64,000 bases of DNA from Bugulina stolonifera (Eukaryota; Bryozoa; Gymnolaemata; Cheilostomatida; Bugulidae): the NCBI GenBank assembly GCA_935421135.1, contig OW285193.1, positions 7,744,496 to 7,808,495 on the forward strand, given 5' to 3'. Made by a program: the position numbers and the translations under genes. This document shows positions 36,978 to 51,900 of the stretch, piece by piece. The notes below the pieces were generated by a model. The model was not told the origin of the DNA. It worked only from the letters and a program-made list of their open reading frames with translations, and searched no databases. Every line of letters starts with the position of its first letter. Positions within the stretch are counted from its first letter, which is position 1.

Positions 36978-39900
36978 GTAGGCTTGTACCTTATTCCTTG
37001 AAAATAAAATGGGTGCATGGAATGATGGATGATCATCATGATGATGTTCTGTGTCGCACTCACTACGACTGCATAAATAAAATATAAATTTTATTACATT
37101 ACTGTGACTGTCCTGCGACTCACTGAGTTAGTGACTGACAACTGTTTTTTATTATTGATGAGTATTATTCTTGTAAATGTGTATATGTAGGCCTATGTAA
37201 TTTATAAATAATTATTATTATTATATTATATAATAAATATAATTGCAGTGAAATAAGTTGAAATTTAAAAATTATATTTAATAAAATAAAAATATAATTT
37301 ATTAATATTATAAATTAAAGTTGAAAGAATGTTTATAAAACTCGTATTATAATTATATTTATATTAATATTTATGTTAATATTATTAGTCTTAGACTATT
37401 ATATATATTAATATTATTATTATATGATAATTATAATATAGGCTAAGTGCTTGTTGATAGAAAACAAAAATAATGAATGATGTTATTATGATGTAGTTTC
37501 TAATAGGCTATAATTTTTACTGCATATATAAATATTAATGATAATAATAGCAATGCTTGTTTGTTTTTAATTAGATTTTTGTTATAGGTTGTAGTCTAGC
37601 TTTTTATCCTTGCAAAAATTAAATAAACTATATGATGTATCATTTCGAGTATTCTTATTTTAAATCTGTAATATTTGTGTTTATCGATATTAATAATTAT
37701 GATAAGAAGCATTATGATTAATCTAAAAGTAGGCTATGCTTTGAACAATCTCAAACTAGTTTACAAGGGCCCAAAATTGTCAGATTAAAAATAATCAGAA
37801 ATTTATGGAGCTTTGCTTGGATGAAATGCTTGTTTATAGCTTACACCTACGCTTACGGTATAGATACAGAAGGTGGCCCTGCAGGCATGGTTTGTGTTGC
37901 TGCTGTAGACCTAGTCATAAGCACTTTGAAACTGATAAAAGGTATTGGACACATGTAACCTAATGTGGTGTATGATGTATTAGCGAGATTACCCATTGAT
38001 GTTCAGTTGTGTGTGTAGGCCCTGCATGAATTGTTTTTACTACTATTACTAGTGGTTATTCGGTTAATGGTCTGCCCAGATTAAATAGGTGTCTAGCTCA
38101 AAAACATATTCTCGGCCTACTTATCTGTAAAGCAAATTTATGGTCAGCACCGGTAGTTAATGCTTTAGATTGTTGTCACATGATTTTGTGTCTGACAAGT
38201 AGGTGGGGATTATAAACGTTGCACATAGACCTACACGTATAATGCATGTAGATCAACTGGTCCAAGGTGCACTTGGTCCATCATATCAGAGGATGTTACC
38301 TCTCAAACACACGCACAGCTCACAGCTCCTTTCTGTTTTAGAAATTGTAGCATTTAGTTCTTCTGCATTATACAGTGTACATTATGGTATGTTTCCCCCT
38401 ATGGTGATGAACTACCGTTCCTTACTAACGTCTTTCTATCAGCTTATAAATTATATGCATATGATTTTAGCACTTCATCCAAGACATGGATTGGCTTGGA
38501 CAGATGGAAAGAATGTCTTTCTGTCACCAGTCACCATCCAGAACTATAATCTGAAGCCTTCTAACCCCATCAAACTGGGAGAGTTTGAGTAAGTGGTATC
38601 ATGTGACCAGATAACATGGATTATGGTTATCTACTGTTGCACATTATTTCTGTGTAGCAGACATAGCAGCTAGTCATATTCTACTATAATCTTACTGGAA
38701 CTTTGTTAACTAATATGGTTGGTAATTGAGAATATGAATCATCATACTTTATAATTATGTTAAAGCACTCTCCAGCTGTGTGACTTCCAGATTAATCTGT
38801 CTTTACTGAATACTGTTGGACATTTAGTTAGCATGACTATAGTGACTTGCCCAAGACAAATAACACCCTGCAATGGCCTCCATTCATCCTTAGCACTAGT
38901 AATATTTTGTATGATAACACTTGGGTAACAATTTTTATGCAATATGCATTGAGTAATGTTTGAAAACTTGGCCGTCCTACTTTGATGCTTCCTCCTATAG
39001 TTATTTATTAAGTTATTATCTCTGGAATGAGCTTGAAGAGGTGCTCAGTTTCTATAGAATTTGTGCATAGGTATGATAAGTGGTTGATTGTGTAAACAGA
39101 TAATATGGATGTATGTCTTACTAATACTACTGAATAACCAACCTACTGAAGGAGCACACCTTCCACCATGTGTATACCTATTATATCATCAAATTTCAAT
39201 CGGGTCCCATATCAGACTTGATTCAACGTGTTATATAGTATACAGGGGTTTGCCTTCAGAAATTTGGTCATTTCTTCATGTCCGCCCTCGCATCCATGCA
39301 TTTAGTTATCGAGTTAAGTTGCTATTAGGTGATGTCAAGTCCTCAACTAGAGCCCTTACTAGGTATGCTTTAGCTTATGCAAGTAGGTGTATTACACTAG
39401 ATTAGATATTGTCCACTCAATGAGAAACCCATCCCACATGTAGGGGTTTCTCAGGGACCAGGGAAGGTATACATCAATACAACTCACTCAATCGGAAATG
39501 TGATAACTGTTTAAGGACAACTTTATTGATCTGATCTTTCTCTAGTGTATTTCTTGGCCCAAAATGCTAATAGATTGGTATATACAAGTATTTGTATGGA
39601 CGCATGTGTAGTCTACTTTACTGATAATTGAAGCAAAATAAAATGTATGGATTTTCTGCAAAAATCAGTTGATGTAAAAACTATGGATACAGGACATGTT
39701 TTAGTGTACTTGTAGGCTCTGCAGCCATATAAATACTCCTAGACCCTTTTTTTAATTTATTTCGAAACAGTTTATTATTGTTGAGTTGGTTCCAAAGGTA
39801 ATTGACCTTAGAGACATGTTCTTAGCGATTAAGTGTTTGCACTTGACCCGAATGTCTGCTACTTGGTTGTGATGTATCTCTCTGTTCCAATATGTGAAAT

Positions 39901-42900
39901 CATCATTACCAGTCAAAACATTGCAATTGACTCCCCTTCCAGTCATTCATTTGAATTAACTTTTCCTTAGAAATTCGATCAGCTGGATAATCGATATGGA
40001 ATGTTGTTCAAACATATAAACAGTAGAGTCTCACTCTCTTGGTTATTCACTGAATGCACAAACCAAATAGCATTAGTCAGTTTGGAATCGTTTTCCCATT
40101 CTATATTATCGTGTAATACGTACTACACAATATTACGTACACATACATTTATATAACCTACACTTGCCCACTAGTAACCGATACTTACTATAGCACTATT
40201 AAAATAATCATACCAAACCTTTATCAATCGTCTTTGAAAGGTTAACAGCTTCTACTGGTGCTGTTTTGCAGGTCAGCCAAGACACTAAACATCATAACCA
40301 ATCGGTTTGTCTACCAGCTGTGATTCGAGATCGTTTATTTTGTACCAACTTGGGCTTTTCGTTGTTGTTGCTTTTAACATGCTCCTATAAACTGATGCTG
40401 TATCACCACTGCTTTGTTTTTTCGAATATATCGATAGCCCTCTCTCTCCGAACTAGCATCCACCTATTTGTAAATTTTGTGTTCATTTGTGTTTTGGCCA
40501 TCTAGTAAGTAGAGTTCTTCGTTCATGTACGACATTTACACAGGTCATGTGACTATTACCTTCAACCTCTCACCGACCTATCTACCCATTTTGTTATTCG
40601 TGCTATGTACCATACCAACTAGTTTAGCAAGTAGTGTTCCACTAGACTAAAATAATATGTTGACTGAGCGTTTTCAGTTACTCTTTGCTTGATAAGCTAC
40701 TTTTGTTATGGCTCCTTCACTACTACTACCTACTAGCCAGTCTATTAAAAAATGTTAGTTAGATAACCAAAGTTGAGACAGTATTGGGTTGGTAATACAC
40801 TAATGTACACACTAAAGCGGGCTGGTGATCTGTCAACAAAGAGAATATTGTGTATATAAACAACCCAGCCAATGTCTTCCCTGTCACCTTATATTAATAC
40901 TCCATTAATTAGTCAACTACTGCAATAGTACAATCTACCAGTTGAACTGTGAAAGAAATGTGGAGTTGCTTCCCTTCTGAATATTGGAATAATCTTGATC
41001 AAACATAAAATCCTGAAAGATGCTAATGTTATAATGCAATATGATCTGCTATTACTTTCACAATGTTTGATAGGACTATTAGCTTAATTTCACCACTTAT
41101 TGAGGATTATATATGACACTACATCTTCTACTATTTATTACTGCCATAGTTTATATTATATTATGTATACTTAACCTAGTGCCATGGTGATTAGTGAGCC
41201 AGTGAACTGCATGTAATATCCTATTAAATACACACACATTTCTCTAACAGTTATTTTGATCTTTATCTAATACTGGCTACCATATCCTAACTAATAGTTG
41301 ATTGCTTCAGTTAGATTCTATTAGCAAGAGTCACAGTCACACAGTTAGGTGCAGTAGTGGAGAAATTTAGATAGCTTTAGTTCCTTGTTTGTGGTTTGTT
41401 TAACCAACAAAATATAGAGAAGAAAACTTCTCCTGCTTCTGTTTTAGCGAAGAACAAAGGCTATCTCAAATTTCTCCATTTCTGCACCTACCTACATGTA
41501 TGTAATGTACTTCACTCGGGTGATAGTCAGTCATATCAGAAAGTCTACTCACTGAATCTGCTCATCCATGTGTTTATAATTGGGCAAAACCAGGTCTCCC
41601 TGAACTCTATGTTCGTTTTGGAGTGTTAGTATTTGGTATCTCTCATTTACTTATTCTAGTTGGCTGCCGTTCTTACTTCTCATCAAAGTCATCGTACATC
41701 TAGGTTCTACCTGGTGACTCTATTCCCAACTTCACTCTTCTACGAGTATGTGTTAGGTTACTATTATACTCTCATCCTCCATTCTGTCTTTGCCATTCAC
41801 AGACTATTCTCTTGTTTTACACCAGTCAGCTATCTAGGGAGTTTGATGTTTGTTAATTCGGCGTAGCATCGCTGATATGTTGTTGGCTTGGCCTACTGGT
41901 TGTATTTTTATTGTTACTAACTCATACTCATAAATAGTGGCTATGTGTTTATTTTGAATTAGGTTTCATTATTGTAATGTGACCTAAACTTGTTCCATTA
42001 ATTTTAATAAAACAATCATATGCTTGCAATGGTTTACCATTGCTGTGTCGGGTGGCTTGTGCTAGACATTGACTGAAACTTCTATTACTCATTTTGGACA
42101 AATCTTTATAATTATAATATCAGAATAAAAGAGTAGTCACATGTGACTTGAAGGTGTAACACAACTTTTAACTATATAACAAATTTACATTGTGGAAAAA
42201 TGGAGAGTTATGTAAATGTCCTGCCGCCATTTACTGGAACATAGCAGTTAGTTTTTTCATCAGAGTTGTCTACCCTTGTGCATATATGGTATCTCATTTA
42301 TTAGTGATTACTGTTAGCTGATGGTGTTATTACATATATGGACCTGGTGTTGAATTTTAGTTCCATCCAAAGTCTGTGCTGGAGCTGTGATTTCTCTGGA
42401 GGTTGGTGCTACCTCTGTGTCACACAATACCAGAAGGTATCTATATGGAGAGTGGAAGGCACCAATGCTAATCTCAAACTCAAATTGGTCCGTAAAATCA
42501 GCAAAAATCCACTCCCTCAAGGTATATCTTCAGCAGGTTTCATATCTCTGTGTATTTACTATGGCACATGTACCCACCGTACATAGAAACATAATATAAA
42601 ACTGTAAAAAGCAGCTCAGCCTGGGCTATAGAAAATTGTTGCAGATAGCTGCAACCTCAGTTTTCTAGTGAATTTCAGATTTAGGGCATCCATTTTCTAA
42701 GAGTAGTAGCTGTTCTGTGTGTGACTCAATCATTATGGTGTGTAGACCTCCAAATTATTCAAACGTTTACCTGTGTTATATTCTGTTGTACTGTAGGATG
42801 TCTATGGAATCCGGTGAGAGATATACTGGCCATAGTCACTACAGAGCAATGTAATCTATACTTCAGACATTCAGATAAGAAGAGCTCATTGTCTCTACCA

Positions 42901-45900
42901 TTCCATACACAGTTAGTAACAATTTCCTCTTTATATTAGTGTATAAAATTGGGATAAATTTAAGCTTTATATTGGTTCACTAATACTCTCACTGATATGA
43001 AATTTAAAATGCTATACTGTTATGTGGGAATAGTTTGTTAATTAGTGTCTTTGCCACCTCTTGGAGGGACCTGGGTCACAAATAAAAATCGCAAGATGGC
43101 CGTCCGGCCTAGGCCAGAAAGGCTATTGGCCTGGGATTTTGCTTGGCCGGATGAAACCATCCCTAGCTCATCAGCACACCTGACTTCTTTGCACAAAAAT
43201 GAGGATTTTGCTTTTGGCCCAGACCGGAGTGTTCACATCTCTGTGACGGATGTATGCCCGAAAATTTTTTAGCAAGTTGCCCTGTACCTGAAATTTATGT
43301 TGGGAAGACACTAAATATCACCGTAGTGTGGAAATAGCTGCTTGTGGATACAGGGTGTTGTATAATGTGATTGTCGTTGATGTTGTAATGCAGAAACAGT
43401 TCTCTAAGATGTGCGTGTTGGTCAGACCAGGGAGACAGGTTGTATGTAGCTACTAAGACTACTGTTTGGATATTCACTTGGGCTAATATAGATCATAAGA
43501 TAAAGGAGTTCTCTAGTGATGAAACCCCTCTCACAGGGTAAGTGTTACAAAAATATACCTTGTATATTATATAGGTCACAGATATCAGAAGTTAGAGTAG
43601 TCAGTCATATAGTCAAATGGTCATGTGGTGTCATCCAATAAGTTGCCTTTGCTGCCTGCATGGGGAGTTGTCTTCTCTCTTCTCATGTTACAATCGGTCT
43701 CGTGGTGCCATGAGCAGCCAAAAACATGTTAAATTAATTCATTAAAACTAGCAATGAAGTTGAGTGTCTGCAATGAATTTAAACCATGGAAAGTGTGTTT
43801 TATTAGATGATTTTGTTCAAATCAAATTAGAAATTTTGATAATCTTGGTCAATTCCAATTAGTGTTCAATTTTAGCTAGAAGTCGAAATTCAATTTAGAA
43901 AAGTGCAGGAACACATCTACTAACACCTTTTTATTAGTGTGAAGTTGTATCTTGAATAATTCATTGCGGTTCTTTGGGGTAGTAAAATAGTCAAGCCTTT
44001 CAATGCAATTACAGTTTCTATAAACTTTGATAATACAAACGCTACTCTAGAATATTATTTTGAATTTCATTATTGAACTGAACGATTAACTTCTCTTTTA
44101 TCTTTGGTGGGAAACCAGGGCACCTACCTGCTCAGTTTTAATGTTGATTTTAATGAATTAGTTTTACAAAGTGATTAATTATATAATATATATTTGACCT
44201 TTCTATATGCATCAATAGGAACAATAGTTATTATACTGGTATATACATGTACTAGCTATTAGCAATGTTTGCATATATAATACACATAAAACTTGGGTAT
44301 ATGTACACAAGGGGTGACCTACTTCATCAGGCCAGAGCCACTTTCTCCACCAACACTGTGCAGATTATAATATTACATTATATTTTTGTTCCCTGCAACT
44401 ATTAGACCAGTTATTACGCCTCTTATTCCAGCTCAGTCATTGAGACCACGTCTGACCTAGAATCTGCAATGTGCATTCATGTTAATATGCGTTTAGTACA
44501 GGGACTATTTTCTTCTGATGCTAGCAGTTCAGGTGCTAACATTTCCTGCATTTGCAAGTTACACACATAATGTACTCTGACTTGTATATAGTTGTTGCCT
44601 TCTCTTGAATGGAATACAGGGTTACATTGCCAGTATAATGACATAGCTTGAGTTCCACAACATAAACATTTATAGCCTATTGGTTATAAAAGGAAATATG
44701 AAACCCATGCAAAGTAGCCACAATCTTCCACTGTTTCAAACCTAGTACAACTGTACCTCACAGTTTTTTACATGCATGTACTGGTTTATACTTGGTAGAT
44801 GTGAGGGGAGTGTACTTACAATGACAGCTATTGTGCTGTTTTACATGCATGTACTGGTTTATACTATGTAGATATGAGGGGAGTGTACTTACAATGACAG
44901 CTATTGGTAAAGACTACATCTTGCTGACTAAAGAACTTCCTCTAGATAAGCTCTGTATTCAGCAGAATCTCACTGTTGGTAAGCTATGCGTATGCACCCA
45001 TTGCAGTAGCCTGTGCCCCTCGACCCCCTAGTCTAAACCAATTTGGTTCACTACTACACTGAACTAACTTGTACTTGCTGATTGGTTTAACTAGTAAGCC
45101 TGGGGCCCAGGCTACTGCGGCATTTACTCTGATTGGAATATTAGTTGATTTTTTCTTTCATGATTATAATTTTTACCCTGTTGATGAAGGTCTAGTCATT
45201 TATATGATGCTGAGTGCTAGTAGGTTGATCTTAAGATTTGTCCCCCCCCCCCCTCTTCATCCACCATGATACCGATCCTGCGAGGTGATGCTATGCTATT
45301 TGTTCTAATAAATCTAATAACATTCTGCTACGCATCTGTTTGGGACCTCCATGTCGGTTCAGAGGTTCTGGTTGATCAGTCAATGGTTCTATTGGGAGCA
45401 GTTTTAAAAGACAGACCACTCTCAATTTCCCATCATTGGGTTCAGCTAATAAACTCTAGGCCAGATCATATCATTGCTATAAATACGCAAACATTTTGGT
45501 GGAAATTAATTGTAGGGTAGGTAAAAAACTACCAAATACTAACAGCATATGAATATGTACATCTATGTAGCCTACCCCCTAACATGCATATAATATGCAT
45601 TTTAGGGGGTTTGGCCATTTTTTATATAATGATGTATTTTCCTTGCTAAAAATACATCATCTATATGCATGTATGTGTAATCATTTTATGTCTATCTTTA
45701 TTGTTTGATTAGGAATTGTCCCCTCTTGAGTGTAGTACTGCATACATTTCATTCTATTCCATAATAATTCTACTTGAATAAGTGTTTTGATCTGGACACT
45801 TCAGAGCCAGCACAGTAATTTTAGATAATTAACAGAATAAAATAATTTACATAATAATTGGAGAAGCTCTAGTTTGTTGGCAAAACTTAGTTGAAATCTG

Positions 45901-48900
45901 GATGAATTTTGGCAACACCGACTCTTCCACCTTCTCTGACCAATTATTTGGATTTAAATGAGCTGACTGACATGAACGCCTGACATGCATTTTAGCAACT
46001 ATTGGCAGTAACTTAGGCGTGAATTGACGCGGTCTATAGTCCTCGTTGAATATGTTTTTTTATTTTTAGGTGTTTGAGAATTGGCCAAAGTGTTTGGGCT
46101 GGCTAATATTATATTCATATTTATCAAGGCAAGGCTGGTGCCACATGGCAGCAACTGATTTTGGCTATTGTTCTCTCAAAATTTGGACTTGTACAAATCT
46201 AATACTGGAAGGGCAAACGATATTAATTGGCACAGGTCAAAGTTATATACATAAATAGAGACCCTTCAAAACCTTGTTCCCGGTCTCCACCCTGGTTTTG
46301 ACACTGGCTAAGATGGGGTCATGGGTGTTTTGTGCTAGTATCTATTAATAGTCTGCAGGACTTTGTGTCTCCTGTCCTATGTGCCACAAACAGAACGCAA
46401 CCCCAGTAACAAATCCGAGGCCAGTAGCAAAAGATTTCCTGATTATCAGTCAAAGTTTTTTCTCATTGTGTCTTTTAGAAAGTGTTTTTCTTATTATGTT
46501 TATAAAGTTTATAAAGTACTAGAAGAGTACGCTGTGTCCTGTCATGTGACAGTATCAACTATTCTCTGTTTGCTAGATATGGACGAGGCAGTGAAATCTC
46601 CCACAGATACTTTAATGAATCTAACTGCTACCAGATCCGCTAGCACCAGCAGTAGCTCCGCCTCTTTAGCCTTAGTGGCTACCAATGGACCTGAGGTTAA
46701 AATTGTCTCGGAAACCAACATATCTGGCCTACTAGCTCCTGATCTCCTCTCTTACTCTGTAGGTGTAATGTACAGCTCTTACTATTTATTCATACAATAA
46801 ACTTATTGGGTTGTCTTTTATAATAATCTGCCAGAAGCTAAATGAAAACTAAATAACAGTTATAGTTGAAAAAGTGTCAACTAATTTCTTTTTGTTACAG
46901 AATTATCTTCTCTTGGAAATTCAAGGACGGGCAACTGCGAGCTCCTTGTATTATGTATAACTCGGTGTGTGTGTTGTATATTATCCATTCCATGTGCATG
47001 AAAACCAGTCTTGCCATTTTATAAAAGAGTTTTTGAACACATCTGTGTAAATTCTGCATTGTGTTGTGACAGAAATATTTATCGCTGCTGCTTCTGTAAA
47101 TATGATTCGGTCAATGTGTGAGCATGCTTGGAATTGAAATTTCCTCTAAAACTCAACTAGAAAAACTTGGACACATGCATACTACTGTATCATGAGATAT
47201 TGGAGTTATCTCCTCTAGTCTTGGAATAAGGTTATAACCTAACCATTGGCATCTGCGAACACACATTTTTTAGTTGATGAATCATGATCTGTTATACTCT
47301 AGACTACTAGCTGTAGCAACTACATGTACTGTATGTACATCCTTATATCCGTTGCCTACATGTCATGTTATTTTAAATTATAGTATCATTTATAATTGTC
47401 TATGTAATATAGCATTTCCTTGTTGTTATTGTGTTTCGTAGTTTGCTAGAATTATAACGCAAGAGCAAGATCGCCACTGTTACTTATAAATATACATATG
47501 TTGCATTTGTTATGCTTTTCTCCCTTATTTTTTTTAGTTTGACGGAAAATCTCAGCTGGTAGTAGTCGGAAGTAATACACAGTCCACTCTCCAGTTCTAT
47601 ACCATCTCAGGTCTCGGTACATTTGATAAACAGCATGATATTGTAAGTGTTAAATAAAACGTCTTCGTGCCAACCTGCTTGCATGAAATTATGCATGTAC
47701 ACAGTAGCATAATGTCTCTCTCCTATTCACGAACAGTTCAAATGGAATTATGGGTTTGCTGTGAATATACTAATTTGATAATAGAATCTCTGCCAGGAGG
47801 TTTTACCTATGTAATTATCTGTTTTTTTACTTCCTGAATATATTAGTTAGAAAAAACAACTGAACATCAAAGATGCGTGTACTTTTGCTGTAGGCACTTT
47901 TGGTAGATCAAAAATCATGTTTGGAATAGTAACCAAAGCAGCCACAAGGTCGTTGTTGATAGAATACGTCTTCCACTTCCCCATTGGCGACCCAGTAATA
48001 CTTGGTTCCCTAGCGGTAGCACCGATACAGGATATTTTGTGTAGTATTCTACACCTTATATACATGTGTATGTGCAGTACATGTGCATGGTTGTACACCT
48101 ATATAATTAGTAATAGTCCAGGCTATAGTTTCCTTAAATTGCATTATTTTACGTAACAACACAGGTGTCCAGGCTGAACTAACTAATATAGCTACTATGT
48201 ATGTGTAATATTATGCATTACACACATATCAATCTATTGTCTTGTACACAATAGTTGTATACCAATTAGTATTATTATATCAGTTTTGAGTCACCCTAGA
48301 CTGAGATCTGTTAGAGTAGTTCGCGTATCTGCATACCCACCCGAAGCAGGTAGTAGGCCCAATGGCTATCTATAGCATTATCTAACATAATTAGTGTTGG
48401 TCTTCCTCAGATGCTGCCTGATAGTGAGAGACCAAAGGGGCTGTGCAAGTCCTCGCTGCCACAGTCTGTGTTCATATTAGTCGGTAAACTAAAGAACACT
48501 GGCTCAGCTCTACCCAGTTTGGACAAGGACGAGGAGTATGAACTCAAGCTTAGCATTACTAAACTCTATCCATCGGGTAAGCATACACTTCCCCTCAATA
48601 GTTAATAATTGCGTTCTATGAATACTGGCTATTTAGCAAGAGTTGCCCAAAGCTTACTGAGTTTAGTTTTACAACCACTATGCAACCAATTGCTCCCACC
48701 GAAAATGTTGAAAGATTGTTAGTTCTTCCATTCAATCTCTAAGTTTTTGCCGGTGTTTGATCTCTTGACCTCGGGCTTTGCTATAGACTCTCGGATACAT
48801 GGTACGTGACTAGCGTGGCGAACAGAACTTTGAAATAAACATTCCCAGTCCCAGCAACGGACCCCTAGGGTGTGTTTTTGGCAGTGTCTATGAATAGGAT

Positions 48901-51900
48901 TAGCGTAGAGTGTTGTGTACATACAGAATATTAAACTCATCACCCCAATGGGGCATGGCATGATCTGTCGTACTAGCAGTCAAGTTATCTCTACGTGACT
49001 TAGTGCTGACTTATGAGTTCAAATGACTCTATGCTAAATAGTTTGCAGTGAAATGTAGCTAAAAGCTTCAATAATGAACCTGGATAAAGCAAATCGACTG
49101 ATCTGGGCTATATTAAAGGTGTGTGTACAATCCGTTACTGCATGTATCTAGCAAGGTTTGAAAAAGGGTCAAATCAATATCCAACTGTAGTGAGGTACCA
49201 TAACACCATTGACTTGCCTTAAATTATGTGGTTTGGAATTTAAACCTGAACTTTTCGACCCCAATATATTTCAGTGTCTGGCATGTGGCTTATATTAATA
49301 CAGCCCAAATATATTCAATTTGTTAAAGTGCCCCAGATTTTAATTCAATTAGAGTAAATTCCACCATTATATATTCACCATGGGTGCCAAAAAATGTTCC
49401 ATGTCTTTTTTTGTAAAGTTATCTTATATGCACTTTTAACTTTAACAACGGGATTATTCATTTATGTAAATTAATGTGAAAACTGATTTAGGAAAGTAAA
49501 CACAAATTATTCTAGGATAAAGCAGCTGATCCTCAGTCACTCTCGAAGTATATGGTTGACACAGCATTTACATTTTATAGATTTGTATTTTTAGAATCAA
49601 TTTGAGTTGAATGGCACAATGTGCGGTATATGCTGTCATATGTATAGTTTCTATATGTCCGATATTGCTAGTGACACTTACGGAATATGTTTTAGAACGT
49701 TCTGGTAATTGTCGTCGTGCCGTGGAAATGATTTTCTCTAGGCTGATAATTTGGCAGATTGGAATATCCTATGACTCACTCCTTTCCTTTATTATGTAGC
49801 TAGTATTGTTTAAGCATCTCAGCTTTTGACATGTGATTATATTATGTTGTGTTTTTTTTTAACATCACATAGGTTCTTTCTCATATTTATGTAATTATAC
49901 ACTGTAATATCATTTTTTACTACTGTCGAATGCATCTTTTCTCTCCTTAAATTTTTATGCAATCTTTTATCTCTCGCCTCTTGGGGATCATGTAATTTCC
50001 CTCGGCCAATAAAATAATATAGCTTACTCTCAAATGGTAAAAAATTGATAAATAAGACAGGATAAAGTGAATGCATCCAGCAAGTACTTATGGACGCAAT
50101 TGTTCTATTTCTAGATGTTCTCCAATCTTCCATGGAACCTGTTGCTCCTAATACTACTGGAAAGATAAGCAATGTAGCCACAGCAGGCATCACGGAGTTA
50201 CCTCCCTCATCCGATCAATCTGGCACTCTGTCAAAGATAAACAATGCTATGAGCTCAAGCAGTGATAGCGGTGATGTAGAATCGGTGTTGGTGCGAGATA
50301 CTTCTACTACTGACCTTAAAAAACATAGCCAATCACTTTCAATGCATAATACAAACAACCAATCATATTCTAGTTTGCCATCAGGTGACAAATTCAGTGT
50401 AGCCGCTGGAGATAGAGGTGACCAATTAGATGACGGTTATAATTATCCCAGCATCAAAGTACAGAATGATGTAAATGACGTTCTAGAAACTCGTGGAATC
50501 AGTGAGGCTTCTTCCTCTTGGAGAAACATTACCAAGTCCGATGAGAGCAGCATACACAACCACATAGATGCAGGTATGTTCATTTATATCTCCTCGGGCA
50601 AAGAAGGTAAGGTACAAAACTCCACCTGATACAAACGTCTCAATATATACCTAACTGAGTTACGTTCTTGTTGAAAGTCCATCTTAACACTGCATAGCAG
50701 TCTACCTCTAGACGAGCATAATAAATGGTCACTAGTGTTATAACCACGTAGGTTACGACAATGTAATCTCCGGAGAACGCCAGACACTGTCGGAGGGATC
50801 AATTTTTATCGTGGGTTCATACCTTCCCCTGCATTATCATGGGACTTTGGTTTTAACTACTGCCAGAAGGGGAATGTTTAATAAACTAAGGTTATAAACA
50901 TCCTAATTTAGGTTCGACGGCCGGTATGATAACTTTCCAAAAATAACTATTTTGTTAATTGAAAAATAAAAATGGTCAAAGTTTTTAATGACATCCACTT
51001 CATACAATAATACACTTGTAAAAAGTCTTCTCATACCAAGTGTTTTATTTAAAACTTGCCATTTTCAAAGTATTTTATATATTTATGTGTATATAATGAC
51101 ATAATATATTACTATCGATTTATTAAAATTGCCACTGATGTGTCATCAAATTACTGGAATTGTTCATCAACTGTAAATGATATAATTTGTCAAGTATTTA
51201 ATTGCAATGCATTGCTATATTGACAAGAGACTGTTCACACCCTCAACATCAATTATAATTGCTCAGATCCCTGGAGTTGCGAGCTCATTGAAACTGTCAA
51301 ATACTTGCTTTAGACCATCTCCACATATCCAACTATTATACCAACAGTATCATCATTGTACTACAAGTTATTATGTAATACTAATACTTTAATCATTTAT
51401 TTTAGCCCAAGTTTCGTGTACTCAGATATGTAGCGCGGTTAATATAATGTATGACATTGGGTCGCCCCTAATCAATGTGAGGTTTGGAACATAAGCTAAA
51501 CTTTAAAAGACTGGCACAATGAGTTATGACTGCACTTTATTTTACTCAACCTGTCAAAATCCATAAGTTCATATTATATACAGTATATATATAATATATA
51601 GATGTAAATTATAATTAAATTCAACTTCTCTTGCCAATTTCTATTTACAGCAGCATTGAAAATGAATGTATTGTTTCTCTGTGTAAACTATGCACATGAA
51701 TTATATGCTTGGTAGATTCAAACATTTCAGAATTTTATGGTCTAATGTACATTCACAGGGACATCATATTTATTTTATATTAACAATTTATTTAAATGAC
51801 CTGGAAGGTTTTATCTTCAAAAAGCAAGCCATATCTCCGAATAGATGACCAGACATATCATTTTTAATTACTTATATAATCGGTGGTTGTTAGAAGGCCC

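Noticed and set aside
39088..39405. 105-codon plus-strand frame in WDCP intron 2
   Set aside because: No recognisable domain, and the phases of exons 2 and 3 already join without it.
27722..45901. 15-mer TTAGTTGAAATCTGG shared between 27722 and 45887
   Set aside because: A single 15-base match is expected by chance in an AT-biased 64-kb window.
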